64,000 bases of DNA from Putridiphycobacter sp045107045 (lineage in GTDB: Bacteria > Bacteroidota > Bacteroidia > Flavobacteriales_D > Crocinitomicaceae), in NCBI GenBank assembly GCA_045107045.1, contig JBGCFR010000030.1:73460-137459 (forward strand), read 5' to 3'. Under the pieces are notes generated by a model. The model saw nothing but the letters and a program-made list of their open reading frames with translations. It made no database searches and had not been told where the DNA came from. Position numbers and translations under genes: made by a program. The first letter of the stretch is position 1. Each line of letters opens with the position of its first letter. Shown here in pieces: positions 34,349 to 42,610 of the stretch.

Positions 34349-34378
34349 CAAAAATATTCAAATATTAATGTAAAACAA
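34349..34378 (-). promoter_or_regulatory. Promoter of miaA (leaderless arrangement)
   Basis: Minus-strand TTG (34376-34378), a 19-base spacer, and TATTTTTG (34349-34356). The -7 box ends five bases before the ATG at 34343, so transcription should start at or next to the start codon. Confidence 0.6.
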
Positions 34379-34440
34379 GTAATAGTTAGGTAATCTAATC
34401 ATCTAAAATAGGTGATAGCTCTTCTTTGAATTATTTGTAG

Positions 34441-34803
34441 TTAGTCTTCGGTCCAGACTGCAAGTTCGTTACCGGAGGGATCTTTGAATTGAAATCGTCT
34501 GCCTCCAGGGAAAGAAAAGATATCCACTACAATTGTACCACCATTGTCTTTAATAACTTCTAAAATGTACTCCAAATTTGAATGATGTATAACTGCTAAA
34601 GCACCATTTTTAATTTCTTTATCAGATTTTTCGAATCCTCCTGAAATACCACTATCAGAAAATGAAGTATAATTTGGCCCATAGTCGGTAAAAATCCATC
34701 CAAAACATTTGCTGTAAAACGTTTTGGTAATTTGTAAATCATTTGCAATAAATTCAATATAATTAATATGGTTATTTTTTGTCATACGTTTTATTTTTAG
34801 CAT
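34441..34803 (-). CDS. VOC-family (glyoxalase-like) protein
   Basis: A 120-residue protein of the vicinal-oxygen-chelate superfamily, with the paired beta-alpha-beta units: INYIEFIANDLQITKTFYSKCFGWIF, FSDSGISGGF, YILEVIKDNGGTIVVDIFSFPGG and the last strand RRFQFKDPSGNELAVW. Usually dimeric enzymes or binding proteins; substrate unknown. The first ATG overlaps the stop of the TfoX-like gene in TAATG; an inner ATG at 34785 gives a more typical N-terminus (MTKNNHINYIEF) and may be the real start. Confidence 0.85.
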   Translation of the reverse strand: MLKIKRMTKNNHINYIEFIANDLQITKTFYSKCFGWIFTDYGPNYTSFSDSGISGGFEKSDKEIKNGALAVIHHSNLEYILEVIKDNGGTIVVDIFSFPGGRRFQFKDPSGNELAVWTED

Positions 34804-35201
34804 TACTTCCCTTCGGTAAGCTTCTTTTTCTGTTTAGCTGACATTTCAATGGTTTGATTAAATTCTAGTGCCTTTTGTATCCAAAAATCCAAATCTTCGT
34901 CAGAATCAAAACCATCTGGTGAAATAAAAAGAAACCCCCGCATTACTTTGCCTGTAAAGTCCATTTCACGACTTCCTTTTTTAAAAAGTAATTTTTCGTA
35001 CGGTGCCTTTCCGACTCTTACCATTAATCTATCTTCACCAGTTTTTCTATCTTTATCAATACCTATGCACATTTTGTAGTCGACCATAAAAATAAGCCCA
35101 CCCATCATATTTTTGATTTCTGTAAGACCATTTGATTTTAGACGCTGTTCAACTCTATCGACTAGATACTGATCAAATTTTTCGGTATTAGGTTTTAACA
35201 T
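34803..35201 (-). CDS. TfoX/Sxy N-terminal domain protein
   Basis: A 132-residue protein with the TfoX_N fold: KNMMGGLIFMVDYKMCIGIDKDR, LMVRVGKAPYEKLLFKKG, REMDFTGKVMRGFLFISP and a charged helix to the end. In gammaproteobacteria TfoX/Sxy governs competence, but stand-alone proteins of this size in Bacteroidota have no settled role. It sits between the VOC gene, with which it overlaps, and a methyltransferase gene 34 bases upstream. Confidence 0.87.
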   Translation of the reverse strand: MLKPNTEKFDQYLVDRVEQRLKSNGLTEIKNMMGGLIFMVDYKMCIGIDKDRKTGEDRLMVRVGKAPYEKLLFKKGSREMDFTGKVMRGFLFISPDGFDSDEDLDFWIQKALEFNQTIEMSAKQKKKLTEGK

Positions 35202-35235
35202 TGCAATTTTATTAAATGACTGGTTTTCTTTTAGC

Positions 35236-35862
35236 TTATGCGGGTAATTTTTTAAATCTACAAAACAAAAAATTCTGCGTTGTATGAAAAGGAGTTGGAT
35301 GGTCAGTTTGAAAACATTTTATTGCTTCAAAATTTGGAAGGAATACAATTGCTAGTTTTTCTTTTGAATATTGACTAATTTGAATACCACTGCATTTTTT
35401 AGGCCCTAGATCTGAAAAAGTGCCTATTATTAAATGCCCATTTTCTGATAAGTGCTGCTTGGTTTTTTGTTTGTAATTCTCAATATCAGTCTCTTTAGTC
35501 AGAAAATGAAAAGCTGCACGATCATGCCAAAGGTCGTACTTGTAATTTGTATTGAAGTTTCTGATATCTTCAACTATCCATTTGACCAAACTTGCTTTTT
35601 TGCCGAGTCGCTTTTTTGCTCGATCAATAGCCGTTTTGGAAATATCTAAAATAGTAATATCTAAATACCCAAAATTCAATAAATTGTCCACCAAAAAACT
35701 ATCTCCACCGCCAATATCAATAATTTTTGCGGTTAAAGGCAAGTTCAATTCTTTAATAAGATTTAGTGACGTTGAAGGGGAAGGTTGATACCAGCTTACC
35801 TCATTGAGCTGTTTAGTTTTGTAGATGTTTTCCCAATGGGCTTTATAATCAGATTTTGACAT
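35236..35862 (-). CDS. Class I SAM-dependent methyltransferase
   Basis: A 208-residue methyltransferase: N-terminal helix HWENIYKTKQLNEVSWYQPSPS, glycine-rich SAM loop KIIDIGGGDSFLVDNLL, acidic residue after the second strand (ITILDISKTAID), and DLWHDRAAFHFLTKETDI at the usual motif IV position. The YQ-P pattern occurs in small thiol or tellurite/thiopurine-like methyltransferases, but the substrate is not clear. It follows the MltF-like gene by four bases. Confidence 0.88.
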   Translation of the reverse strand: MSKSDYKAHWENIYKTKQLNEVSWYQPSPSTSLNLIKELNLPLTAKIIDIGGGDSFLVDNLLNFGYLDITILDISKTAIDRAKKRLGKKASLVKWIVEDIRNFNTNYKYDLWHDRAAFHFLTKETDIENYKQKTKQHLSENGHLIIGTFSDLGPKKCSGIQISQYSKEKLAIVFLPNFEAIKCFQTDHPTPFHTTQNFLFCRFKKLPA

Positions 35863-35866
35863 TTAA

Positions 35867-37285
35867 TTAGTTTATTTCTGGAAAAGCATGTTTATACTCT
35901 TCAAATCGTTCCATTATTTCATAAACGTATTCAAAGGTTTGAATGCCCCGCATATAACCATATTTTGCAGCTTCATGCCTATAAAATTTAGGTTGAGATA
36001 GCCCTAAAATCATTGAGTCAACATTGCCAAACCAAGTGTCACTATTTTTACCAAAATGAGGTGCCAGAGCCCTAGCATCATCAACATGGGCTCTACCTGC
36101 ATTAAATGTTGCCAGAGTAAAATGAATGGCCTCTAACGTATCGGGTACAACTTTTAACCATTGTTTGTAATTTTTATTTAGTTTTTTAATGCCTGCATTT
36201 ATCTGAGCTTCGGCACTTGAGTTTTCATTAATACCATAGGATACAGCTGTGGCGGGCATAAATTGAAAAATACCAAAGGCACCTGCCCATGATGTTTTGT
36301 AGGTTTCGAATTTTGATTCTTGATAAATGATAGCAGATATCAATCGCCAGTCCCACCCCATTTTTTTTGACTGTTTTTTTATAATATCATCATAAGGGGA
36401 AAGGTTATCACCAGCAGCACTTGAAAAATCTGAGCTAGCCTTTCGGGATAAATTTCGTCTTTCAAAATATTTTCTTTTTACTTCTCCTATAGTCGATCTA
36501 TTCTTTTTATGATTTAACCAATCATTAATCTTTTTAACTAACTCTGGCGAACTTCCGCGTGCTGCAAATGCAATTTCTTCATCACTGCTTAGTTTTAAGT
36601 CTATGTTCAAATTGTTCCAATAAATTTGATTGATTTTTGCAATGTTTTCATCAGCAATGGTGTAATCTAATAATCCAATACTCACCATTCTTATTATCTC
36701 TTCAGTGGTAATATCGCCGTCTAATGGAACAATGTTCAAGTTTAACTTTAGAGTTTCGTTTAGTTTTTCTAATTGTTTTTTATGCGTAGAATTACTCCAA
36801 ACAGAAACAGTTTTTCCTCTTAATTGTTCTATTTCGGTTATAAGTTGTTCGGGCGCTAGGGTGTCATTCTTTTTTACTTTCCTTGGCTTTCTTTGAATTA
36901 AAACTTGATGAGAGATCAAGTGTGGATCAGTGAATTTTACAAATTGTTTTCGGCTATCAGTAATTGTTAAATTACAAGCAATTATGTCTCCTTCAAAATT
37001 ATATAATTGGGTGTAAATTGAATCAAGATTCTGGATTGTTTGAATATTTAGTCTTAAGTTGTGGTCTTTTGCGAATTCGTAAAGTAACTCATATTCGTAC
37101 CCCATCTTTTTACCTTTGACAATAAAGAAAGATGCGGGTCCATTTTCCGCTAATACATTTAGTATTTCTCTTTTTTGGATATCTTCCCAATCAATGCTTT
37201 CTAGAACCTTTAATTTTAATTGATTATTTTCTTTACATCCCACAAAAGAACAAAATACTAGAAGAAGGAAAGAGAATTTTCTCAT
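35867..37285 (-). CDS. MltF-like membrane-bound lytic murein transglycosylase
   Basis: About 472 residues from the ATG at 37285, which gives the lipoprotein signal MRKFSFLLLVFCSFVGC; the upstream TTG at 37315 falls in a terminator. The first half is a family-3 solute-binding domain (GKKMGYEYELLYEFAKDHNL, ACNLTITDSRKQFVKFTDP). The second half is an SLT lysozyme-like domain (about 310-470) with the catalytic Glu in ISAIIYQESKFETYKTSWAG and GIFQFMPATAVSYG. Such enzymes cleave peptidoglycan glycan strands; the binding domain controls activity in MltF. The gene heads a row of minus-strand genes. Confidence 0.92.
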   Translation of the reverse strand: MRKFSFLLLVFCSFVGCKENNQLKLKVLESIDWEDIQKREILNVLAENGPASFFIVKGKKMGYEYELLYEFAKDHNLRLNIQTIQNLDSIYTQLYNFEGDIIACNLTITDSRKQFVKFTDPHLISHQVLIQRKPRKVKKNDTLAPEQLITEIEQLRGKTVSVWSNSTHKKQLEKLNETLKLNLNIVPLDGDITTEEIIRMVSIGLLDYTIADENIAKINQIYWNNLNIDLKLSSDEEIAFAARGSSPELVKKINDWLNHKKNRSTIGEVKRKYFERRNLSRKASSDFSSAAGDNLSPYDDIIKKQSKKMGWDWRLISAIIYQESKFETYKTSWAGAFGIFQFMPATAVSYGINENSSAEAQINAGIKKLNKNYKQWLKVVPDTLEAIHFTLATFNAGRAHVDDARALAPHFGKNSDTWFGNVDSMILGLSQPKFYRHEAAKYGYMRGIQTFEYVYEIMERFEEYKHAFPEIN

Positions 37286-37313
37286 AAGCACAATATAGTA
37301 AAAAAGCGTGTAC

Positions 37314-37342
37314 AAAAAAAGGCTGCCAATGTATTGGCAGCC
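37314..37342 (-). terminator. Rho-independent terminator after mscL
   Basis: Minus-strand hairpin with stem GGCTGCCA and TGGCAGCC around a six-base loop, followed by seven T. It lies just past the mscL stop (37367) and overlaps the region upstream of the MltF-like gene. Confidence 0.9.
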
Positions 37343-37366
37343 TCTGGATATTATTTGAAGAAAAGA

Positions 37367-37786
37367 TTATTTTTTTAGTAAATCTCTTATTTCTGTTAAT
37401 AAATCTTCTTGGCTAGGCCCAGCTGGAGCTGCTTCTGCTTCTTTCTTTTTAGTCTTATTATAAGCTTTGGCCATCATAAATAATACAAATCCAACAATAA
37501 TTAAATTGATAATAGAATTAATCCATTTTCCCCATCTAATAGCGTTTTCGGCAACAGCTGCTGACACTTCAGCTCCATCAGCACCAACTACTGCTGGGCT
37601 AGCTTCAGTTAAGACAATTTTTAAGTTAGCGAAGTCCATTCCACCAGCAAAATGACCAACAATTGGCATAATAATATCATTCACAAATCCATTCACTGCT
37701 AAGCCTACGGCTCCAGCCAAAATTACTGCAATTGCAAATTCAATCACATTGCCTGTCATAATAAAGGCTTTAAATTCTTTTAACAT
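37367..37786 (-). CDS. mscL: Large-conductance mechanosensitive channel
   Basis: Pore that opens under membrane tension to release solutes during osmotic downshock. The 139-residue protein has the N-terminal helix LKEFKAFIMTGNVIEFAIAVILAGAVGLAVNGFVNDIIMPIVG (first membrane segment), a periplasmic loop, a second membrane helix (WINSIINLIIVGFVLFMMAKAYN) and a charged C-terminal bundle ending EEDLLTEIRDLLKK-like (SQEDLLTEIRDLLKK). It lies 70 bases downstream of an MscS-type channel gene, both on the minus strand, so the cell has the two classes side by side. Confidence 0.95.
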   Translation of the reverse strand: MLKEFKAFIMTGNVIEFAIAVILAGAVGLAVNGFVNDIIMPIVGHFAGGMDFANLKIVLTEASPAVVGADGAEVSAAVAENAIRWGKWINSIINLIIVGFVLFMMAKAYNKTKKKEAEAAPAGPSQEDLLTEIRDLLKK

Positions 37787-37815
37787 AGTTTTATTTTTTT
37801 AGTTGATTAACACAA

Positions 37816-37823
37816 CAAATATA
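37816..37823 (-). promoter_or_regulatory. Putative -7 box of mscL
   Basis: Minus-strand TATATTTG matches TAnnTTTG and predicts a leader of about 23 bases before the mscL ATG. It allows expression separate from the upstream MscS gene. Confidence 0.45.
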
Positions 37824-37856
37824 TCTTTTTTTATGACTCATATTACGTAATCTGAG

Positions 37857-38696
37857 TTATTGTTGTAAATGTACATCCATTTGTGGAAAAGGGAAATTAA
37901 TACCTTCTTGGCCGAACTCTTTGTATATCCGTTCATTCATTTTAAAGTAAACATCCCAATAGTCATCAGTTTTACACCAAACTCTAACGGTTATGTTTAC
38001 TGAACTGTCTGCTAGTGCAACTAAGCCAATAAATGCTTCAGGTGAATTAAGAATTTTTTCATCTTCTTCTATGAATTTTTCAACTAACTTTTTTGCGTCA
38101 TCATAATTGTCTCCATAGGCAATGCCAACAGTAAAGTCAACTCTTCGTTCTGGCTGCATGGTATAATTAATCATATTTCCATTTGCCATAGCACCATTCG
38201 GCACAATTATCGTCTTATTGTCAAGTGTTAATAAAATTGTATTAAATATTCCTATTTCTTTAACAGTTCCAATTTCACCTTGTGCCTCAAGATAGTCTCC
38301 AACCTTATAAGGTTTAAAAATTAATATCATAATTCCACCAGCTAAATTGCCAAGTGTACCTGAAAACGCCATTCCAATAGCTAAGCCTGCTGCACCAATT
38401 AATGCCACAAAAGACGTCATCTCAATGCCAAGTTGACTTAGTGCAGTGATAAATACGATAATCTTAAGACTAACAGATATTAAACTGGTTAAAAAACTTT
38501 TTAGAGAGCTATCAAGTCCTTTTTTGTCAATTAGTTTGGCCACCACTTTTGTGATCTTTTTGACAACAAACAAGCCTATAACTAATATGGCAATGAATAT
38601 AATTAAGTTTGATCCCCAATCGACTACTTTTTCAGTCCACCAGTCTAAATTAGTATATTTTGAAGTTCCCGATATTTCTGTAATTTTGTCAGCCAT
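37857..38696 (-). CDS. MscS-family mechanosensitive ion channel
   Basis: A 279-residue channel with three membrane helices in the first 115 residues (LIIFIAILVIGLFVVKKI, FLTSLISVSLKIIVFITAL, and the pore helix with the glycine/alanine pattern ALIGAAGLAIGMAFSGTLGNLAGGIMILIFKP). The beta domain follows with VGDYLEAQGEIGTVKEIGIFNT and PNGAMANGNMINYT, and the C-terminal ferredoxin-like domain ends in FPFPQMDVHL. All are typical MscS signatures. Length matches the short E. coli-type MscS, unlike the large regulated relatives. Confidence 0.94.
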   Translation of the reverse strand: MADKITEISGTSKYTNLDWWTEKVVDWGSNLIIFIAILVIGLFVVKKITKVVAKLIDKKGLDSSLKSFLTSLISVSLKIIVFITALSQLGIEMTSFVALIGAAGLAIGMAFSGTLGNLAGGIMILIFKPYKVGDYLEAQGEIGTVKEIGIFNTILLTLDNKTIIVPNGAMANGNMINYTMQPERRVDFTVGIAYGDNYDDAKKLVEKFIEEDEKILNSPEAFIGLVALADSSVNITVRVWCKTDDYWDVYFKMNERIYKEFGQEGINFPFPQMDVHLQQ

Positions 38697-38712
38697 CTTA
38701 TTTATTTTTTTG

Positions 38713-38720
38713 CAAATATA
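38713..38720 (-). promoter_or_regulatory. Putative -7 box of MscS-type gene
   Basis: Minus-strand TATATTTG matches TAnnTTTG, about 16 bases ahead of the ATG at 38696. It lies only ten bases from the ATG of the divergent YdcF gene. Confidence 0.4.
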
Positions 38721-38730
38721 AAGAATCGTT

Positions 38731-39499
38731 ATGTTTTTCGTTTTATCAAAGTTGTTAAGTTTTTTTCTTCAACCATTTGTATGGTCCTTGATGCTCTTAC
38801 TACTAGGTTTTTGGATAAAAAAAGAAAGACAAAAAAAAAATTACATTAAAACTGTCGCTAGTCGTTTTATTATTTTTTTCAAATACTGTTATTTTTTCTG
38901 AAGCTATTAGGCTTTGGGAAGTAGATGGAATTACTCATCAAGAAACTGAAAAATATGACATTGCAATTGTTTTGGGGGGAATGTCCGAGTATAACAATGA
39001 TTTAAAACGCTTAAGTATTAGAAGGGGAGGAGACAGGATTTGGCAGGCAATTCAGTTGTATAAGAAGAGGAAAGTAAAAAAAATTTTAATATCAGGGGCA
39101 AATGGACATTTAATTGACAAAGGTTTAGTTGAAGCGACTCAAATGAAATCTGATCTCTTAAATATGGGAATTCCTGCTGGAGATATTATTACGGAGTCGA
39201 TTTCTAGAAATACCCACGAAAATGCAGTCGAAACCAAAATTATAATCGGTAAGCTACCATATAGACCAAAGATTTTATTGGTAACCTCCGCATTACATAT
39301 GAAAAGGGCTGTAGCCTGTTTTAAAGCTGCTGGATTTAGTGAATTTGATGTTTTCACAACTGATCATTTTACGGGAAAAAAGAGAGGGTATCTGCTTGAC
39401 CAATTTGTAGTGCCAAATATTGGTATTTTAGCCAGTTGGAACTATTTAATAAAGGAGTGGGTAGGTTATTTAACTTATAAACTAGTGGGCTATATTTAA
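38731..39499 (+). CDS. YdcF/DUF218 (SanA-like) membrane protein with apparent frameshift in an A10 run
   Basis: The C-terminal DUF218 domain is in frame 2: YDIAIVLGGMSEYNNDLKRL, ISGANG and TSALHMKRAVACF. An in-frame TTG at 38972 cuts into its first strand and cannot be the true start. Upstream, frame 1 from the ATG at 38731 encodes the usual first membrane helix (FFVLSKLLSFFLQPFVWSL, LLLLGFWIKK). The frames join at a run of ten A (38831-38840). With nine A the protein would be an intact 255-residue, two-helix YdcF protein, continuing LKLSLVVLLFFSNTVIFSEA. So this is a sequencing slip, a phase-variable tract, a slippage site or a fresh mutation. The family is linked to envelope biogenesis. The 3' end shares four bases with the response-regulator gene. 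Confidence 0.8.
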
Positions 39500-40122
39500 A
39501 CAAATTTGTTTTGAATGGCAAACCGAACAAGACCAGCAACGTTCTTGGATCCTGTTTTTGCTAAAAGATTTTTTCTATGAGATTCAACAGTGTATGAGCT
39601 TATATAAAGTTTGTCGGCAATTTCTTTAGTGCTAAATTCATTACAAATTAGCGATAAAATTTCTTTTTCTCTCTTTGTTAAACTGATGTCCTGAACTAAA
39701 CTTTCAGAGTTAAAACTGCTAATAAACGTAGCTTGAACTGCCTTTCCGTAGTATTTTTGATTATTTATCACCATGTCAACCGCTAATTTTAATTCGTCGC
39801 TAGATGTCGTTTTAAGTAAGTACCCATCAACACCTATTTTAAGTAGTTTCTTAATGTAGTTTTGTGTGTCATGCATTGTCAGCATCACTATCTTAATATT
39901 GGGACACTTTTCTTTGATTGCTATTGTGGCATCAATACCGCTAACAATTGGCATACTGATGTCCATTAAAATAATATCAACATTGCCATTTTCAGCCATT
40001 TCAATGGCTTCCCGCCCATTATTGGCTTCAATTATTTTATTTATTTTTTTGTGATCATCAAATAATTCAACAATGCCCTCACGGAATAATTGATGATCGT
40101 CTGCGATTAATAATGTTTTCAT
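39496..40122 (-). CDS. NarL/FixJ-type response regulator
   Basis: A 208-residue regulator with receiver domain (about 1-120; IADDHQLFREGIVELF, phosphoacceptor in IILMDISMPIVSGID, Thr in VMLTMHDT, Lys in LLKTTSSDE) and a LuxR-type helix-turn-helix (about 145-205; LTKREKEILSLICNEFSTKEIADKLYISSYTVESHRKNLLAK). It is encoded after the histidine kinase gene with a four-base overlap, so it is almost certainly the partner of that kinase. Target promoters unknown; the palindrome at 42350 upstream of this operon is a candidate. Confidence 0.95.
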   Translation of the reverse strand: MKTLLIADDHQLFREGIVELFDDHKKINKIIEANNGREAIEMAENGNVDIILMDISMPIVSGIDATIAIKEKCPNIKIVMLTMHDTQNYIKKLLKIGVDGYLLKTTSSDELKLAVDMVINNQKYYGKAVQATFISSFNSESLVQDISLTKREKEILSLICNEFSTKEIADKLYISSYTVESHRKNLLAKTGSKNVAGLVRFAIQNKFV

Positions 40123-41906
40123 ATGGGGATATTTATAATTATTATTGTTCCTCTACCAATGACAGAATCTACGCTGATTTCACCTTTTAATTGGTCAACA
40201 CGCTTTTCAATTCCACCTAAACCTAATCCTTTTTCTTTTGATTGATTTAATTCAAAACCTATTCCATCATCTTCATAAATAAGCCCCAGTATATTATCAA
40301 AAATATTTAAGGCTAATGTGATATGACGAGCATTCGCATGCTTTAAGGTATTACTGACTAATTCTTGAACAATGGCATAAATGTCTTGTTCCATTTTCTG
40401 TTTTGGCAATTGGAGTCCTTGGTGAATATCTAATTCAAAGTCAATATTTTTTGAAGCATTAATAGTATCTGCCAAATCTTTTAAAGTTGCTTTTAATCCC
40501 AATTGAGCTAGCTTACCGGTAGATAGGTCGTGAGAAATGTTTCTGACATCTTTCACAGCATCTTCGAGCATGATATTCATTTTATCAAAAAGCGGTTTGT
40601 TTTCTGATGAAATGTCATCAATTCTTTCATTCATAAGATTAAAATGCACTTTAACAGCGGCTAAACTACCTCCTAATTTATCATGCAAATCTTGGGCTAT
40701 TCTTGTTCGCTCATGGCTTTGCCCCTGAATAAGCGCAGCGTAAGTTTTTGCCTCCTGATCTTTTAAAATTTGATCAATTTTTTGGTTTTTAACACTCACT
40801 TCCAATTGTCCAACTTTTTTCTTTTGTCTAAAATACCAATAAATAAAGGTGGCAAGACATAAGAGTAAAATAGTAATACCAATAAGGACATAAATGGTTT
40901 TTTGTTTATTTTTATTGTTTATCTGCTCTAATTTTAAGGCCTGCTCTTTTTCACTGGTTTGGTATTTAGTTTCAAATTCTAGAATGGCATTTACCTTATT
41001 TTGCGAAAAAACAGAGTCTTGGTAATTAATATACTTTTTTAAGTAAAATTTAGATGAATCACTATTGCCATTTTCCGTATAAACCTCTGTTAGTGTTTTG
41101 TATATGGTGCCAAGTAGATAAGTGTTACTATGTTTTTTTGCATTCAAATGGGCTAAATTATAATAGTATAGTGCACTATCTTTTTTATCGACCCAATCAT
41201 ATACGGACGCAATATTGAAAAGGGGTGATGATAATTCGCTAAATCTATGACTTGATTTATAGAGGAAAATGGCTTTCTTGTAATTATTAATAGCAGCTCT
41301 ATTAGAGTCCTGATTATATAGTACATTGCCTATGTTCGAAAGTGAAGAAGCGATACTTTGAGTATCTTTTAAGCTAATTGCAATTTTATAAAATGCATCA
41401 TAATAGTGTCTTGCACTATCATATTCACTTCTCTGAAAGTAAGTGTTTCCTAAACGGTTATAAACCGGTTTTAAGTAGGCTTTATTTCCAGTTTTGAGTT
41501 TAATACTTAAACTCTGGTATAGATAGCACAATGCAATAGAGTCATTGTCTAATTTATTATGCAGTGTTGCAATACATTCAAGTGTTGAGGCTAAATGCGG
41601 TAAATAATTATTTGTTTTTCTAATTTGTAGTGCTTTTTCAAAACAGAATTCTGCCGAATCGTATTTGGCTTCTTTCATAAAAATAACTCCTAAAATATTG
41701 TAGTATTTCGATTCATGAATAGGAAAGTCAAATACCTGTTCACTGGCTCCAAGTTTAATAAGTCGTTGTTTGCTATTCAAATGATCTATATCCGCAGAGA
41801 CTCTAATATTCAGTAATTTTTCAGCAATACGAGTAGAATCAGTTGAACGATTTGCATATGTATTTAAGCACAGAAAAAATAAAAAAGGGAGTAAGTAGTT
41901 TTTCAT
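40119..41906 (-). CDS. TPR-containing sensor histidine kinase (HisKA_3 type)
   Basis: A 595-residue kinase with a signal peptide (LLPFLFFLCLNTYA), about six to seven tetratricopeptide repeats in the periplasmic part (residues about 60-290, for example YYNILGVIFMKEAKYDSAEF and PVYNRLGNTYFQRSEYDSAR), one membrane helix (TIYVLIGITILLLCLATFIYW), a HisKA_3 dimerisation helix with phosphoacceptor in RTRIAQDLHDKLGGSLAAVK, and an ATPase domain with QELVSNTLKHANARH and EDDGIGFEL. TPR sensors probably detect a protein or peptide. Paired with the regulator downstream, and preceded by a small unknown gene 16 bases upstream. Confidence 0.93.
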   Translation of the reverse strand: MKNYLLPFLFFLCLNTYANRSTDSTRIAEKLLNIRVSADIDHLNSKQRLIKLGASEQVFDFPIHESKYYNILGVIFMKEAKYDSAEFCFEKALQIRKTNNYLPHLASTLECIATLHNKLDNDSIALCYLYQSLSIKLKTGNKAYLKPVYNRLGNTYFQRSEYDSARHYYDAFYKIAISLKDTQSIASSLSNIGNVLYNQDSNRAAINNYKKAIFLYKSSHRFSELSSPLFNIASVYDWVDKKDSALYYYNLAHLNAKKHSNTYLLGTIYKTLTEVYTENGNSDSSKFYLKKYINYQDSVFSQNKVNAILEFETKYQTSEKEQALKLEQINNKNKQKTIYVLIGITILLLCLATFIYWYFRQKKKVGQLEVSVKNQKIDQILKDQEAKTYAALIQGQSHERTRIAQDLHDKLGGSLAAVKVHFNLMNERIDDISSENKPLFDKMNIMLEDAVKDVRNISHDLSTGKLAQLGLKATLKDLADTINASKNIDFELDIHQGLQLPKQKMEQDIYAIVQELVSNTLKHANARHITLALNIFDNILGLIYEDDGIGFELNQSKEKGLGLGGIEKRVDQLKGEISVDSVIGRGTIIIINIPI

Positions 41907-41922
41907 GCCTTAAGAGATTTAA

Positions 41923-42291
41923 TTATGGATTATCAGTGGTTGCTGTTGAAATCGTTGTTCTTCTGTCATCACCAGACCCATCATTATATACTACAACATA
42001 ATATTCAATTGGATCTCCGGATGAATTGTATACCTTCGCTGCAGGCACCGACTCGGTGAATTCATGTCTACCAGCAGGTATACCTTCTTCTAAATGTCCA
42101 AAAATGATATTCAAATAGTAGACTCCGCTGCTATTAGTTGCATTTTGAAGAGTGATACTGTTAAAATCAATTAATGACCCTGCTTGTACATCCACAATAA
42201 ATTTCACTTGTACTCCATTTCCAATTCCAGGTAGTTGTTCAGGGACGTTTACATAAAATGTTTCTAAGTTACTTGAATTTCCGTTACTCAT
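41923..42291 (-). CDS. Small unknown protein in the TPR-kinase operon
   Basis: A 122-residue protein without signal peptide, membrane segment or cysteines. It is acidic and predicted all-beta (TFYVNVPEQLPGIGNGVQVKFIVDVQ; YYLNIIFGHLEEG; PIEYYVVVYNDGSGDD), with a disordered Thr-rich tail. No family recognised. The absence of a signal peptide speaks against a periplasmic ligand for the TPR kinase. It is the first gene of the operon with kinase and regulator, under a -7 box at 42322 with a palindrome upstream, so it may be a signalling partner or a target of the system. Confidence 0.65.
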   Translation of the reverse strand: MSNGNSSNLETFYVNVPEQLPGIGNGVQVKFIVDVQAGSLIDFNSITLQNATNSSGVYYLNIIFGHLEEGIPAGRHEFTESVPAAKVYNSSGDPIEYYVVVYNDGSGDDRRTTISTATTDNP

Positions 42292-42321
42292 ATTTAAATT
42301 TAATTAATGGTTTATAGTAGT

Positions 42322-42366
42322 CAAATATATATTAATTATGGGGAGATGTCATGGTTTAAAACCGTG
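42322..42366 (-). promoter_or_regulatory. Promoter -7 box and palindromic operator candidate of the TPR-kinase operon
   Basis: Minus-strand TATATTTG (42322-42329) matches TAnnTTTG and gives a leader of about 24 bases to the ATG at 42291. No TTG occurs at the -33 position; instead the palindrome CATGGTTTAAAACCGTG (42350-42366) occupies it. A missing -33 box with a palindrome in its place fits an activator-dependent promoter, possibly controlled by the operon's own NarL-type regulator. Confidence 0.5.
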
Positions 42367-42387
42367 AGTTTTTATATCCCTGTTTTC

Positions 42388-42426
42388 AGGGGGGTGAAAT
42401 TACAAGGTTATAGGGGGGTGCAATTA
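42388..42426. repeat. Pair of G-rich direct repeats
   Basis: AGGGGGGTGAAATTA (42388-42402) and AGGGGGGTGCAATTA (42412-42426) differ at one base and start 24 bases apart, roughly two helical turns. They lie upstream of the TPR-kinase operon promoter and next to a small hairpin CCCTGTTTTCAGGG (42378-42391). They may be regulator sites or part of an RNA. Confidence 0.6.
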
Positions 42427-42610
42427 AGAGAATGTTGCCAAATTTGTGATAACCCAAAATCTATTCTAAATGATTTTGTTTGTCAGGAAAGATCTTCTTA
42501 ACAGTTGTAATCTATGCTAATTCCAGATATATACAAATTTATTTATTTTGGTAAAAGGTCAGCACCTACAATAAGTATTGTTTAACAAGGGGTTAACTTT
42601 AATCACAATT

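Noticed and set aside
34803..35201. Competence regulator role for the TfoX-domain protein
   Set aside because: Only the N-terminal domain is present and no competence genes are near; the name carries over from gammaproteobacteria without evidence here.
42307..42501. Plus-strand frame of 64 codons in the gap upstream of recQ
   Set aside because: It has no start signal or family features, and it runs through the G-rich repeats and the minus-strand promoter. I prefer a regulatory or RNA reading of the region.
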